Shown here: piece by piece, positions 1 through 8,035 of the stretch
Position numbering within the stretch: the stretch's first letter is position 1
How the letters are laid out: each line of letters opens with the position of its first letter
Origin: Gordonia effusa NBRC 100432
GTDB taxonomy: Bacteria; Actinomycetota; Actinomycetes; Mycobacteriales; Mycobacteriaceae
Reading direction: 5' to 3'
Length of the DNA stretch: 64,000 nt
Assembly (NCBI RefSeq): GCF_000241305.1
Contig: NZ_BAEH01000121.1
Location: 1-64,000 of the forward strand
The notes under the pieces: generated by a model
The model's input: only the letters and a program-made list of their open reading frames with translations
Told to the model about the DNA's origin: nothing
Databases searched by the model: none
Made by a program: the position numbers and the translations under genes

Positions 1-1654
1 GGAATGCCGAATGAGTATTGCCCGGGATCAAGGTGTAGCAATCTCGGATGCGGACAAACATATCGAGAGACGTAGAGGGCCGATAAGGATTGGACGGTTG
101 CGTTGACGGCAGGACGATCTGCTGAGTCACCCGGTGCCGCGTCGTTGAAGCGGATGGAGTTGTGCCGCCGAAGCTTTCGGCGCACTCGTTTTCCACGTCC
201 TGATTTTCGGCGCACTCGTTTTCCGCGCGCTGATTCTCTGCGCACGAATTCTCGGCACTCTCGTATTCGCCATCCGAGTTCTCACCCGCGCTTTGCCGCA
301 TCTGCGCCGTCCGGATGATGCGTTGCGCGCCGTGGGTCTCGGCGGCGTCGACGGCCGGCGAGGTGTCGGTATCGGTCAACGAGGTGTCAGTATCGGTTGG
401 CGAATTACATTCCGGCACAGTCCCGTTCAGCGTGGGCCTGTTCAGTGGAAGACTGTTCGGGGCGAGGTCATATGACGCGTCGCGGTCCAGAGCCTCAATG
501 AAAGTTGCCAGCGCATTGTCGGGCCCCAATGGCGAAATGATCGTCGTCGGTTCGTCAATGAGGTCCTGTACGTGATCTCCCGAGATCACTCCGTGCCCTT
601 CCACGAATCCTGGATTGCGTTCTCTTCCATCGACCGTGGCCTTGTCTGCCACCACGTGCACGACGACCTTCGTCTTTACCGGCACCAGAGCGATGTCGTC
701 AGCCGAGTCGACTTTCGAGATCGTTGCGGTGCAAGTCTGCGCGCCGTCGCAACCGCATTCGAACGCCACCTGATTGAGCAATGCGAATACCGCGTCTGAA
801 TTGCGTTGCGACACGGTCCGTGGATCGTTGGGGCACACCGACTTCGCCAGCGCCCGCACCGATTCAATCGACAATCGGACGCGCTCGCCGGTCATGGTCG
901 CCGCAATCAACCCCATGTCGTCGCCTTGATTTGACGTCCACACTCGCCGATCTGCTTTCGCCGCCTCTCGACGCGCCCGCACGGCGTCGGGGTGCTGGCG
1001 GAAAACGATGCGATCCGCCATGTCGCGGGCGAGGTGTATTGACCAGGCGCCGGCACCGCGATCCAATTCGGCCGCGATAGCAGAATCCACTTCTTCCAGC
1101 GCGCTGGGCGTACCGCTTTGCGCGACTGCGGCCTCAGGTGCACCTCCATCAGATTCGTCAGATCCATCGCTCTCGTCAATGATGAGATCGGTGCGCTCAA
1201 TGAGCTTCGCGGCGATGTCTCGATCTATCACGCCGTCGCGCATACGTTCAGCGACCCGCGGAAGCCGCGTCATGAGATCAACAGCCTCCTGCAGCATCCC
1301 CTCGGCCCTGCCCTGGCTCACCCCGAGCGCCATTCCGATCTGACTCGCGCAGTCGACAAAAGCCTTCCGCGCGACGGCGCCGGAACGAAAATCCTGGAGC
1401 GCTCGCGTCTCCAGTTCGAGAACCCGTTCCCGGTGCATCGCGGCGAACAGTTGGTACCGGTGATAGTTGAGGTAGCCCTCGCCCCGCCAATCGTGCAGAG
1501 CACCTGCCAGCAAGTCGCCCATATCGCCGGAGGCGGGATCGGTGAGGCCTAAAGCGTCGGGATCAGTCCCCGACCACGAGGAAGGCGCCGACGATAACCA
1601 GCGGTATCCGCCGCCCCGATGCTTCCTCCGGTCTCCCATACCTTGAACATACAT
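1..1654 (-). CDS. DUF222/13E12-type protein with C-terminal HNH nuclease domain (cut by left edge)
   Basis: The minus-strand frame is open without a stop from an ATG at 1654 (MYVQGMGDRR; a second in-frame ATG is at 1639) to base 1, giving at least 551 residues. The N-terminal half looks like the helical DUF222 region. The last visible residues, FVRIRDCYTLIPGNTHSAF, match the start of the HNH domain that follows DUF222 in this family, so the catalytic His-Asn-His residues lie outside the window. Such proteins are abundant in actinobacteria, often multicopy, and of unknown biological role. The linker between the domains is low-complexity: it has two TDTDTS blocks and Cys/Ala/Glu/Asn-rich repeats. 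Family assignment is confident; activity is not established. Confidence 0.85.
   Translation of the reverse strand, partial: MYVQGMGDRRKHRGGGYRWLSSAPSSWSGTDPDALGLTDPASGDMGDLLAGALHDWRGEGYLNYHRYQLFAAMHRERVLELETRALQDFRSGAVARKAFVDCASQIGMALGVSQGRAEGMLQEAVDLMTRLPRVAERMRDGVIDRDIAAKLIERTDLIIDESDGSDESDGGAPEAAVAQSGTPSALEEVDSAIAAELDRGAGAWSIHLARDMADRIVFRQHPDAVRARREAAKADRRVWTSNQGDDMGLIAATMTGERVRLSIESVRALAKSVCPNDPRTVSQRNSDAVFALLNQVAFECGCDGAQTCTATISKVDSADDIALVPVKTKVVVHVVADKATVDGRERNPGFVEGHGVISGDHVQDLIDEPTTIISPLGPDNALATFIEALDRDASYDLAPNSLPLNRPTLNGTVPECNSPTDTDTSLTDTDTSPAVDAAETHGAQRIIRTAQMRQSAGENSDGEYESAENSCAENQRAENECAENQDVENECAESFGGTTPSASTTRHRVTQQIVLPSTQPSNPYRPSTSLDMFVRIRDCYTLIPGNTHSAF
177..275 (-). repeat. Degenerate short repeats inside the DUF222/HNH gene
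   Basis: TTTTCGGCGCACTCG-type units of about 30 bp recur at 175-240, with a more diverged copy to about 275. On the minus strand they encode a low-complexity stretch of AEN/CAEN units. The frame is preserved throughout. This is probably replication slippage in the linker upstream of the HNH domain. Confidence 0.6.
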
Positions 1655-1755
1655 TCGACCTATGACAACTCTCTGGCGTCAAACTCCTTCGCGTGCGGCG
1701 TCACTTCGGACACTTCCCGACCGCGCGATAACCGCCGTCGCCGCAGAGGCCAGCG

Positions 1756-2400
1756 ATGACAGACCAAAGCCTGTCGGCCCGATGGCCTAGTGTTGAGCGC
1801 GTGCAAGACAAACTCGTATGGATCGACTGCGAAATGACCGGTCTGGACACGGTCAACGACAAGCTGATCGAGATCGCCGCGCTGGTGACCGACAGTGACC
1901 TCAACATCCTCGGCGACGGTGTTGACATCGTCATCGGCGCATCCGACGAAGCGTTGGCGAATATGCCCGACGTCGTCAAGGAGATGCACGCGTCGTCGGG
2001 CCTCACCGATGAGGTCCGCGCGTCCACGGTGACGATCGAACAAGCGCAGGCCGAGGTATTGGCCTACATCCGCAAGCATGTCCCGACCGCTGGATCAGTT
2101 CCGTTGGCGGGCAACTCAATTGCCACCGACCGCTCGTTCATCGCGCGGGATATGCCCGAGCTCGACGCCTATTTGCACTACCGCATGGTGGATGTCAGCT
2201 CGATCAAAGAACTGTGCCGACGCTGGTTTCCCAAGATCTATTACGGCCAGCCGCAAAAGGGGCTCGCGCATCGCGCGCTCGCCGACATACGCGAGTCCAT
2301 TCTTGAGCTGCGCTACTACCGTGCGGCGGTGTTCGTGGAGGCCCCGGGCCCTGACACCGACGCGCTCGCGGCCATCGTCAAGGAACTCGGACCTGCGTAA
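1756..2400 (+). CDS. orn: Oligoribonuclease (3'-5' exoribonuclease)
   Basis: Orn is the DEDD-family exoribonuclease that degrades 2-5 nt RNAs, including pGpG, in the cytoplasm. The DEDD signature begins with [26 protein letters not shown] and [17 protein letters not shown] follow, and HRALADI carries the final His and Asp. The ATG at 1756 has an AGAGG six bases upstream and gives 214 residues. Most relatives start at the residue encoded by GTG 1801 ([10 protein letters not shown], 199 residues), which lacks a clear ribosome site, so the start is open. orn followed by tRNA-His is the order also known from M. tuberculosis (Rv2511). Confidence 0.95.
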   Translation: MTDQSLSARWPSVERVQDKLVWIDCEMTGLDTVNDKLIEIAALVTDSDLNILGDGVDIVIGASDEALANMPDVVKEMHASSGLTDEVRASTVTIEQAQAEVLAYIRKHVPTAGSVPLAGNSIATDRSFIARDMPELDAYLHYRMVDVSSIKELCRRWFPKIYYGQPQKGLAHRALADIRESILELRYYRAAVFVEAPGPDTDALAAIVKELGPA

Positions 2401-2493
2401 ACACGCGGTCGGTAAACCGATTGGCATTCCGGCGGTGCGACCCGCTAAAGTATGAGCCTGGCTCGTGGGAAGGTTCTTCCCGACGATGCCTAT

Positions 2494-2567
2494 GGTGGGT
2501 GTAGTTCAGTTGGTAGAGCACCAGGTTGTGATCCTGGCTGTCGCGGGTTCGAGTCCCGTCATCCACC
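2494..2567 (+). tRNA. tRNA-His (anticodon GTG)
   Basis: The acceptor stem pairs GGTGGGTG (2494-2501, including the extra G-1 typical of tRNA-His) with CATCCACC (2560-2567). D, anticodon (loop ...TTGTGAT...) and T arms (GGTTCGAGTCC) are intact. No CCA is encoded. Its 3' 45 bases are duplicated at 5717-5761, so the 3' half here is probably supplied by an inserted element. Confidence 0.97.
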
Positions 2568-2568
2568 C
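2524..2568 (+). other. Attachment site in tRNA-His (left end of island 1)
   Basis: From the anticodon arm to just past the acceptor, these 45 bases are identical to 5717-5761. The copy is in direct orientation, as expected for site-specific integration at a tRNA 3' end. Outside the 45 bases the sequences diverge at once. Confidence 0.85.
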
Positions 2569-2572
2569 GACA

Positions 2573-2610
2573 GGTCAGAGGGCATTTTCGCCCTCTGACC
2601 TTCTTCTTTT
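2573..2610 (+). terminator. Rho-independent terminator after tRNA-His
   Basis: GGTCAGAGGGC (2573-2583) pairs with GCCCTCTGACC (2590-2600) and is followed by TTCTTCTTTT. Confidence 0.85.
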
Positions 2611-2681
2611 AGATCAGGACTGCAACGCTAGGTGCCTTTCCGCGAACCGAACACTCACGGAAGAGTCCCAAACGCAACCGT

Positions 2682-2984
2682 TCACAGATGTAATGCCCGC
2701 GTTCGCCGCTCCCCCTGGCCCCATCGCAGATGTATCTGCAAGCACTCAAAGTTGCGAGCCTGTGATGACGCTTCTTGATTGACTAGCCAAACTGAACAGT
2801 CGCTGCCAACCTCAAGGCGGTCGGTGTAGTTGCCAGCGTGTTCCACCTTCAACCGACAGTCGCCGAGCAATCGGAATCTACTGAAATTTGTTGGGGCACT
2901 TTCGATGTGGAGTTGCTGCATACTTTCCCAGCGAACGATTGTGCCGTTGGAGGCGAAGACCTGGGTGAGTTTGGATGACGGCAT
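2682..2984 (-). CDS. Possible hypothetical protein of island 1
   Basis: This minus-strand ORF from ATG 2984 (MPSSKLTQVF) has 100 residues. Its middle part (WESMQQLHIE ... DRLEVGSDCSVWLV) has a natural-looking mix of aromatic, acidic and hydrophobic residues, unlike most shadow frames here. There is no clear ribosome site, and the start overlaps the divergent small ORF at 2975-3154. I do not recognise it. It could be a decayed phage- or island-type gene. Confidence 0.3.
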   Translation of the reverse strand: MPSSKLTQVFASNGTIVRWESMQQLHIESAPTNFSRFRLLGDCRLKVEHAGNYTDRLEVGSDCSVWLVNQEASSQARNFECLQIHLRWGQGERRTRALHL

Positions 2985-3154
2985 CGAGACCCGGCATGTG
3001 TTTCGACGTGCAGAGTGCGTTGATGGACGCGACTGATCTGGAAGCGTTGGCGGTGGGGTTGTCGTCGGCATCGGAACTGATACAGCGCGTGGAACAAGGG
3101 CTAGCCGCATGTTCTGTAGCGCACTTGATGACTCAGGCTGACCGGTCCCGCTAG
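2975..3154 (+). CDS. Small hypothetical protein
   Basis: A 59-residue ORF starts at ATG 2975 (MTASRPGMCFDVQSALMDAT) and ends just before a strong terminator hairpin (3168-3205). It is predicted helical (DLEALAVGLSSASELIQRVE) with two cysteines. The coding-like composition and the terminator directly behind it are the only support. It might be the truncated N-terminus of a longer protein. Confidence 0.35.
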   Translation: MTASRPGMCFDVQSALMDATDLEALAVGLSSASELIQRVEQGLAACSVAHLMTQADRSR

Positions 3155-3167
3155 AACGAGCAAGAAG

Positions 3168-3205
3168 CGCCCCACCTCGAACGGCTGAGTCTTGGTGGGG
3201 CGTTT
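3168..3205 (+). terminator. Terminator hairpin
   Basis: CGCCCCACC (3168-3176) pairs with GGTGGGGCG (3194-3202), followed by TTT. It separates the small ORF from the porin gene. Confidence 0.7.
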
Positions 3206-3373
3206 CTATCAGATTGTCGGGCATCCTGTCCGCTCCTGCTCCAGGCGAACTGAGTCGATCTTCCTCGTCGCAAAAAAGAGGACATACAAGAAGTGCAATC
3301 CGTGGTTTAATAACTCCACCGTCTGGCAATCGCACTGATATGCCTGACTACAACACACGAGGGGTTCAACATA

Positions 3374-4009
3374 GTGTTACGCCGGACCGGGGGGATCGCT
3401 GCCATTGCCGCAGCCGCCCTTCTTGCAACTTCAGGATCTACAGGGACCGCGACGGCTGCTCCATCATCGTTCGCTGACCGGACGGTTTCTAAGCGCACCG
3501 ATGACGGGTGGGTCGTGTCGGCGTCGAAGCTGCGCGAGAAGGTGCGTTCGGTGCCGCCGTTGGATCAAAGCCCCTGGACGCGAGAGGGATATCTTTCGTT
3601 GAAGGGCACCGCTGATATTCGCGGCGCTGGCAAAACTGCGGTGAACTCGGGTGCGCTCTCAGTGGGGTTTGCTGTCGCCTGCAACACCGATGTCACCTCC
3701 GGTATCACCCTCGGAGTTACCGGTGGTCCCACCGCGCAGATGTCGATCACCTACCCACCCGCACTGGTAATCGGCGCCCAAGTCCTCCCGAATGTCTCCA
3801 CCACGCTTCGTCCCGGCACCATCTCCGACGTTTCATTCGGCACGAAGATACTCGCCGCCGCGCACGCCGGAATCGAACTCGACGGTGTCCACCTGAAAGT
3901 CTCAGGATGTCTCGGACCGGTTGCCGTTAGAGCGTATGTGTCGGTCGCGATCTCAACACCGTTGAACGACAACACCATTCACGTCTACGGCAAACCACAC
4001 TACCTATGA
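3374..4009 (+). CDS. MspA-family porin (secreted)
   Basis: The 211-residue protein has a Sec signal peptide (about residues 1-28, ending TATAA) and then an MspA-like mature part. The part opens with DGWVVSASKLREKVRSVPPL and WTREGYLSLKG, followed by alternating short strands typical of the MspA goblet. It ends with IHVYGKPHYL, comparable to the TTYGEPW ending of mycobacterial MspA. MspA proteins form octameric pores in the mycolate outer membrane for small hydrophilic solutes. The GTG start has GAGGGG nine bases upstream. Its stop overlaps the next start (CTATGA), so it is translationally coupled to the metallopeptidase gene, which suggests a joint role. Family call good; pore function inferred. 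Confidence 0.8.
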   Translation: MLRRTGGIAAIAAAALLATSGSTGTATAAPSSFADRTVSKRTDDGWVVSASKLREKVRSVPPLDQSPWTREGYLSLKGTADIRGAGKTAVNSGALSVGFAVACNTDVTSGITLGVTGGPTAQMSITYPPALVIGAQVLPNVSTTLRPGTISDVSFGTKILAAAHAGIELDGVHLKVSGCLGPVAVRAYVSVAISTPLNDNTIHVYGKPHYL

Positions 4010-4949
4010 AACACAACAACGTCGGTCGTCGGCTCATTGCCGGACTCGCGTCCACTACCGCCGTCGTTCTAGCAGTTGGACTGGCGACAACGTTCTCAGC
4101 CAGCACCACCGCATCAGCAGACGCACTCTGCGACCAAATGCGCGCCCAATACGGCTCCAACTGGCCGTGTATCAGCGTTCCGACATATACACCTCCACCA
4201 ACTCAAAACACGCCGCCCCCGGCAACAACCGGAAATGGCGGCTCAGTGGCGGTCCGAACATCGGCGCCAACCCTGGACCAGGGCCCGGCGAAGGCAACGG
4301 AACACCCATCGTGCGCGTTCCGCACCAGCCAACCTACCTACCCCATACACCGAGGGCTCAGATCGGGCCTCAATTGCCCACGCCCTCCGGCTCCAGCGAA
4401 GCGCCGACCCCAACCAAATACAGCGATCTCGATGAATACATGCGGACAAATCGAATAGCCAAATCGTCGCCCACACTGAGTAATGAATACGCAACTTTGA
4501 AGTCACAACATTAGAAGTTCAAAATCGGCACCGCCGGAAAAGGGACCTACACCGACAGACTAAGCAAGACGATAGTAATCGACGCCGATAGTTTGAATGG
4601 AAACCCAGATGATCTTGCGCGCCCGCTCGCACACGAAATGGGCCACGCGCTCGATAATACATCCGTAAGATCGGTAGATGACCAGCTCACAGGCGAAGGG
4701 CACGCTGTACTTAATGAAATGAAAGTTCGCGATGACGTATTGCAGGCGACCGGGAAAGATCTCGGATACACTATGTCCGATAGCGGCGAAGATTCCGCTG
4801 CCTTGGATAAACTCTATAAAGAATGGCAAGGCGGTCGGCGGAGCCAGCAGGACGCGGCTTACGAGATCGGCCAACGTGTGGCGAAACTCCGACCCTCGAC
4901 ATGCCCTCAAATCAACTACCGCGAGTATTATTCGAAAGGGTGTCCGTAA
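4006..4949 (+). pseudogene. Secreted Zn-metallopeptidase, toxin-like, with frameshift and nonsense codon
   Basis: It starts at ATG 4006 with a signal peptide (residues 1-38, TASADALC) and a Pro-rich linker. At about 4235-4255 the sensible reading jumps to another frame (GPNIGANPGPGPGEGNG), consistent with a one-base deletion. That frame meets a TAG at 4512-4514 and resumes directly as KFKIGTAGKGTYTDRLSKTI. The C-terminal domain has the zinc motif HEMGH (4633-4647) and ends REYYSKGCP at 4949. A signal-peptide/linker/C-terminal metallopeptidase layout, followed by a lipoprotein, resembles polymorphic toxins of the metallopeptidase class; this is inference. The segment 4593-4949 could still be translated alone. 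Sequencing error should be excluded. Confidence 0.65.
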
Positions 4950-4950
4950 T

Positions 4951-5505
4951 ATGGGCGTATTATTTTCCAAGTCTTCGGTCACTGCTGCAGCGACAGTGGT
5001 GGCAATGCTATGCGCTGGAGCCTGCAGTGCTGACGCATCTCCGACCAATTCCCCGTCAACGAGCAAAGGCACTCAAGCTGGTGCACCCGTCTGGCGACTA
5101 ATCGCTGAGCTCGCGGATGACGCACCACACACCGCGCGGGGGGTGGCAGCGCGAACAGGAGCTGGACTCAAAACATATCCAGCCGATTCAAGTCGGAACG
5201 AGTTCGAAGGATCTGTAACATCCCCGCAGGGCGTTCATATCAACGAAGTTCTTGTCATCATCGACACTGAAAGCCAAAAATGGTCCTACAGCTTTGTGCG
5301 ATTCAATCTCCCAAGCTGCATTGGTATTGAAGAGGCAAACGCTCAGTATGCCGGTATAGACAAGGCGCCAAGGAAAATCATGGACACATCATCCGATCCG
5401 ACATATATACGTTCATTGAGAGTCAGGCCTAATGTCCAGCTTTCGCTAGGTTTCGGCACTCGGGACAATTGCCTTAGGTCCGTGGTTATCGAGCCAATAT
5501 CCTGA
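4951..5505 (+). CDS. Lipoprotein, candidate immunity protein
   Basis: The 184-residue protein starts at ATG 4951, one base after the stop of the metallopeptidase reading. The signal sequence ends in a lipobox (LCAGAC, Cys near residue 27). A Ser/Thr/Pro-rich spacer (TNSPSTSKGT) and a globular domain with two Cys (SCIGIEE, DNCLRS) follow. I recognise no family. Its position behind a secreted metallopeptidase domain suggests an envelope-anchored immunity protein or inhibitor. The frame is intact although the upstream gene is damaged. Confidence 0.7.
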   Translation: MGVLFSKSSVTAAATVVAMLCAGACSADASPTNSPSTSKGTQAGAPVWRLIAELADDAPHTARGVAARTGAGLKTYPADSSRNEFEGSVTSPQGVHINEVLVIIDTESQKWSYSFVRFNLPSCIGIEEANAQYAGIDKAPRKIMDTSSDPTYIRSLRVRPNVQLSLGFGTRDNCLRSVVIEPIS

Positions 5506-5716
5506 GCAAAGAAAGTTCCTCAATGCTGGATACCGCCTCAGATAATTTTCAGTCTGGGCACCCGTTGGCGCCTCCATGAGCAACCATGACCGCACTAGCT
5601 GCCAACTTGGGCAGAGAGCCATCATGTCTGCCGCAACAGGAAGGTTGCAGTCAACTTGCTTTGGAAAGTGCATTGGAGCAAGCCAACAACTAAATATTTC
5701 CCGTCACGGAATTTCT

Positions 5717-5761
5717 GGTTGTGATCCTGGCTGTCGCGGGTTCGAGTCCCGTCATCCACCC
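5717..5761 (+). other. Duplicated 3' part of tRNA-His (right end of island 1)
   Basis: GGTTGTGATCCTGGCTGTCG and the following bases to CATCCACCC repeat 2524-2568 exactly over 45 bases. There is no D arm or 5' acceptor strand upstream, so this is not a functional tRNA. The 211 bases between the lipoprotein and this site (5506-5716) contain nothing I can assign. Confidence 0.85.
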
Positions 5762-5770
5762 CGAGAAATC

Positions 5771-5812
5771 AGTGCCCTCACTTGCCCGTGCAGGTGAGGG
5801 CACTGTCCTTTC
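5771..5812 (+). terminator. Terminator hairpin, probably the ancestral tRNA-His terminator
   Basis: AGTGCCCTCAC (5771-5781) pairs with GTGAGGGCACT (5794-5804), followed by GTCCTTTC. It sits directly after the displaced tRNA-His end. Confidence 0.75.
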
Positions 5813-5821
5813 AGGCGCCCC

Positions 5822-5894
5822 GTGAAAATCGTCCGAATAGGTGGTCGGCGAGGGCACATTGCCCTTGCTGGGCACCTATTCGGACGATTTTCAC
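5822..5894. repeat. Palindromic element, family A, copy 1 (73 bp)
   Basis: Perfect 22-bp inverted ends (GTGAAAATCGTCCGAATAGG plus TG at 5822-5843, complement at 5873-5894) enclose an inner hairpin AGGGCA-CAT-TGCCCT (5851-5865). A second 73-bp copy with the same arms and inner hairpin lies at 44765-44837. No coding capacity. REP/MITE-like; mechanism unknown. Confidence 0.85.
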
Positions 5895-5999
5895 CGGCGC
5901 CGGGGCCAGCGGCCCGGGCACCGGTTCTAGCCCGCCACGACCCGTCCAAGGTCATCGAACCGAGCAGCGCATACGCCAGCGGAATGGCACCATGGCACG

Positions 6000-7532
6000 G
6001 TGACGTCGACAACTAACTCCACCCCACCCGACGCTGAGGACGCATCGCGCGAACCTCAAACCATTGCCTATCCGAGTCCAGCGGCGCAGGGCCATCGATC
6101 AGAAATCCACGGTCAACCGCACGTCGTCGTGCTGTTCGGAGCCACTGGCGACCTCGCCCGACGCAAATTGCTCTGCGGCCTTGGACATCTCGCGGTCTTG
6201 AAACTCACCGCGGATATTCGCGTAGTCGGTACCAGCCTCGACGACATGGACGACGAGAAGTTCCGGGCCTTCGCGCGGGAATCAATCGCCACCGTCGGTG
6301 CCCGCAAGATGACCGACGACGAATGGGCACAGTTCGCGCCGATGCTGCATTTCGTCCCGACGTCGGCGGGCCCGGAGGCCTTGGCCGCCAAGGTCGCTGA
6401 ATGCGAGGCCGAACTGCCGGGCACACCACGTCGGCTGCACTACTTGAGCGTCCCGCCCAAGGCCGCGACGGCTGTCATCGACACATTGGTCCAGGCCAAC
6501 CTCATCGAGCGGTCCCGGGTAGTCATGGAGAAGCCATTCGGCGTGGATCTTAATTCGGCGATCGCCCTCAACGCCGAACTGCACGAAGCATTCCACGAAA
6601 GCCAGATCTTCCGCATCGACCATTTCCTCGGCAAAGAGGCCGCACAGAACATCCTCGCGTTCCGGTTTGCCAATGGGCTTTTCGAGCCGATCTGGAATAG
6701 AAACTTCATCGATCATGTGCAGATCGACATTCCCGAAGAACTCGGCCTCGATGCCCGCGCGGCCTTCTACGAGCCGACCGGCGCATACAAGGATATGGTG
6801 GTCACCCACCTCTTTCAGGTATTGGCGTTCGTCGCGATGGAACCGCCGACAGCCCTTGAGCCTCGGGCGATTTCAGAAGAAAAGAACAAAGTCTTCCGCT
6901 CGCTCGAACCGATCGAGCCGAGCAACGTCGTGCGCGGTCAATACGCCGGATACCGACAGGAAGCCGGCGTCGATCCCGAGTCCGACACCGAAACCTTCAT
7001 CGCCCTGCGCGCCCACATCGACAATTGGCGATGGGCCGGTGTCCCGTTCTATCTGCGCACCGGAAAACGGATGGCCGAGGGCAAACGCATCATCTCGATC
7101 GCGTTCAAAGAGGCACCAAAGTCGATGTTCCCGACCGGCTCGGGTATCGGCGCGCAAGGCCCCGACCACCTGACCTTCGACCTCGCCGACGAGTCGCGAG
7201 TCTCGCTGTCCTTCTACGGCAAACGACCAGGCCCGGGCATGCGTCTCGACAAATTGTCGATGCAATTCTCGACCGAGGAGACCGACCGCGCCGACGACGT
7301 ACTCGAGGCCTATGAACGACTCATCCTGGACGCGATGAACGGCGATCACACGCTCTTCAACACCGCCGAAGGCATCGAATCATTGTGGGAACGTTCGATT
7401 CCCCTGCTGGAGAATCCGCCACTGGTGAAGCCGTATGCTCCGGGCTCGTGGGGGCCCAATCAGATTCATCAACTCATCGCACCGCATGCGTGGCGCCTCC
7501 CATTCGAAAGAGGTTGGCGCAGTAACGAATAG
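6000..7532 (+). CDS. zwf: Glucose-6-phosphate 1-dehydrogenase
   Basis: It oxidises glucose-6-phosphate to 6-phosphogluconolactone with reduction of NAD(P)+, the entry to the pentose phosphate pathway in the cytosol. The 510-residue protein has the N-terminal nucleotide-binding motif VVLFGATGDLARRKL (about residue 42), the substrate/catalytic motif RIDHFLGKEAAQNIL (about residue 205), and the C-terminal domain with FYLRTGKRM and SWGPNQIHQLIAPHAWRLPF. The GTG at 6000 leaves a roughly 40-residue unstructured leader, so a shorter start is possible. It stands alone between the palindromic element and tRNA-Cys, with no operon partners visible. Confidence 0.96.
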   Translation: MTSTTNSTPPDAEDASREPQTIAYPSPAAQGHRSEIHGQPHVVVLFGATGDLARRKLLCGLGHLAVLKLTADIRVVGTSLDDMDDEKFRAFARESIATVGARKMTDDEWAQFAPMLHFVPTSAGPEALAAKVAECEAELPGTPRRLHYLSVPPKAATAVIDTLVQANLIERSRVVMEKPFGVDLNSAIALNAELHEAFHESQIFRIDHFLGKEAAQNILAFRFANGLFEPIWNRNFIDHVQIDIPEELGLDARAAFYEPTGAYKDMVVTHLFQVLAFVAMEPPTALEPRAISEEKNKVFRSLEPIEPSNVVRGQYAGYRQEAGVDPESDTETFIALRAHIDNWRWAGVPFYLRTGKRMAEGKRIISIAFKEAPKSMFPTGSGIGAQGPDHLTFDLADESRVSLSFYGKRPGPGMRLDKLSMQFSTEETDRADDVLEAYERLILDAMNGDHTLFNTAEGIESLWERSIPLLENPPLVKPYAPGSWGPNQIHQLIAPHAWRLPFERGWRSNE

Positions 7533-7544
7533 CGTGACCATTGG

Positions 7545-7615
7545 AGCGAGTGACGGGATTCGAACCCGTGTAAACGGTTTTGCAGACCGGTGCCTGACCA
7601 CTCAGCCACACCCGC
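7545..7615 (-). tRNA. tRNA-Cys (anticodon GCA)
   Basis: On the minus strand GCGGGTG (7615-7609) pairs with CACTCGC (7552-7546), with a U discriminator at 7545. The anticodon loop is CTGCAAA and the T arm GGTTCGAATCC. 71 nt, no encoded CCA. Confidence 0.95.
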
Positions 7616-7748
7616 GGAAGTGCCACCAGACTGCTAGATAGTCGCGGCATCGACAAGGGTTGAAATCAGCGCCGCGCTAAACGGGCATGATCTGCAGAAC
7701 TGCGCGGAAGTTCCGACAGGCCCTCGACATGCGCGTACCTTGGATTAC

Positions 7749-8003
7749 ATGCCCGCCAAATCATCGGGACTGATACTCCTTGCCGCTGTCTGCGCGTCGG
7801 CTGTTGCTCCCGCTGGCGTGGCGGCCGCTCAGCAGCCCGTAGCCACCTCTCGATACCTAGCGGCCGGGCAGCCGTCCATCGGCGACCCATGTAGCGGCGC
7901 CGAGACGGGACGACGTACTACAGACGCTGCGGGCCGCGCCATCATCTGCTACAAGTACCGCTGGTCACTCGACGTCGGCCAGCGCGCTACGCTCGCGCTT
8001 TAA
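7749..8003 (+). CDS. Small secreted protein
   Basis: The ATG at 7749 gives 84 residues (an in-frame TTG at 7740 is less likely). A signal peptide of about 28 residues (LILLAAVCASAVAPAGVAAA) precedes a short mature domain with two cysteines about 20 residues apart (IGDPC ... IICYKYRW), the pattern of many small exported actinobacterial proteins in which an IxxGxxC ... xxC pair forms one disulphide. Function unknown. Confidence 0.65.
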   Translation: MPAKSSGLILLAAVCASAVAPAGVAAAQQPVATSRYLAAGQPSIGDPCSGAETGRRTTDAAGRAIICYKYRWSLDVGQRATLAL

Positions 8004-8035
8004 CCAATATCGTTGCGCGTCAACCGCATTCGAAT

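Larger units (their letters stand above)
2524..5761 (+). mobile_element. Island 1, 3.2 kb, integrated at tRNA-His
   Basis: It is bounded by the perfect 45-bp direct repeat of the tRNA-His 3' part. A terminator follows the functional tRNA inside the island (2573-2610), while the presumed ancestral tRNA terminator now lies beyond the right copy (5771-5812). The cargo is an MspA-family porin, a broken secreted metallopeptidase gene, a lipoprotein and two doubtful small ORFs. No integrase or excisionase is visible, so the element is a remnant or was mobilised in trans. Confidence 0.8.

Noticed and set aside
2078..2455. Protein overlapping orn in another frame
   Set aside because: Basic, Arg/Ser/Thr-rich shadow translation of a GC-rich gene.
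5717..5761. Second tRNA-His gene
   Set aside because: Only the 3' half is present, with no 5' acceptor strand or D arm.
5822..5894. Simple transcription terminator
   Set aside because: No T-run follows, there is already a terminator at 5771-5812, and the same 73-bp design recurs at 44765-44837.
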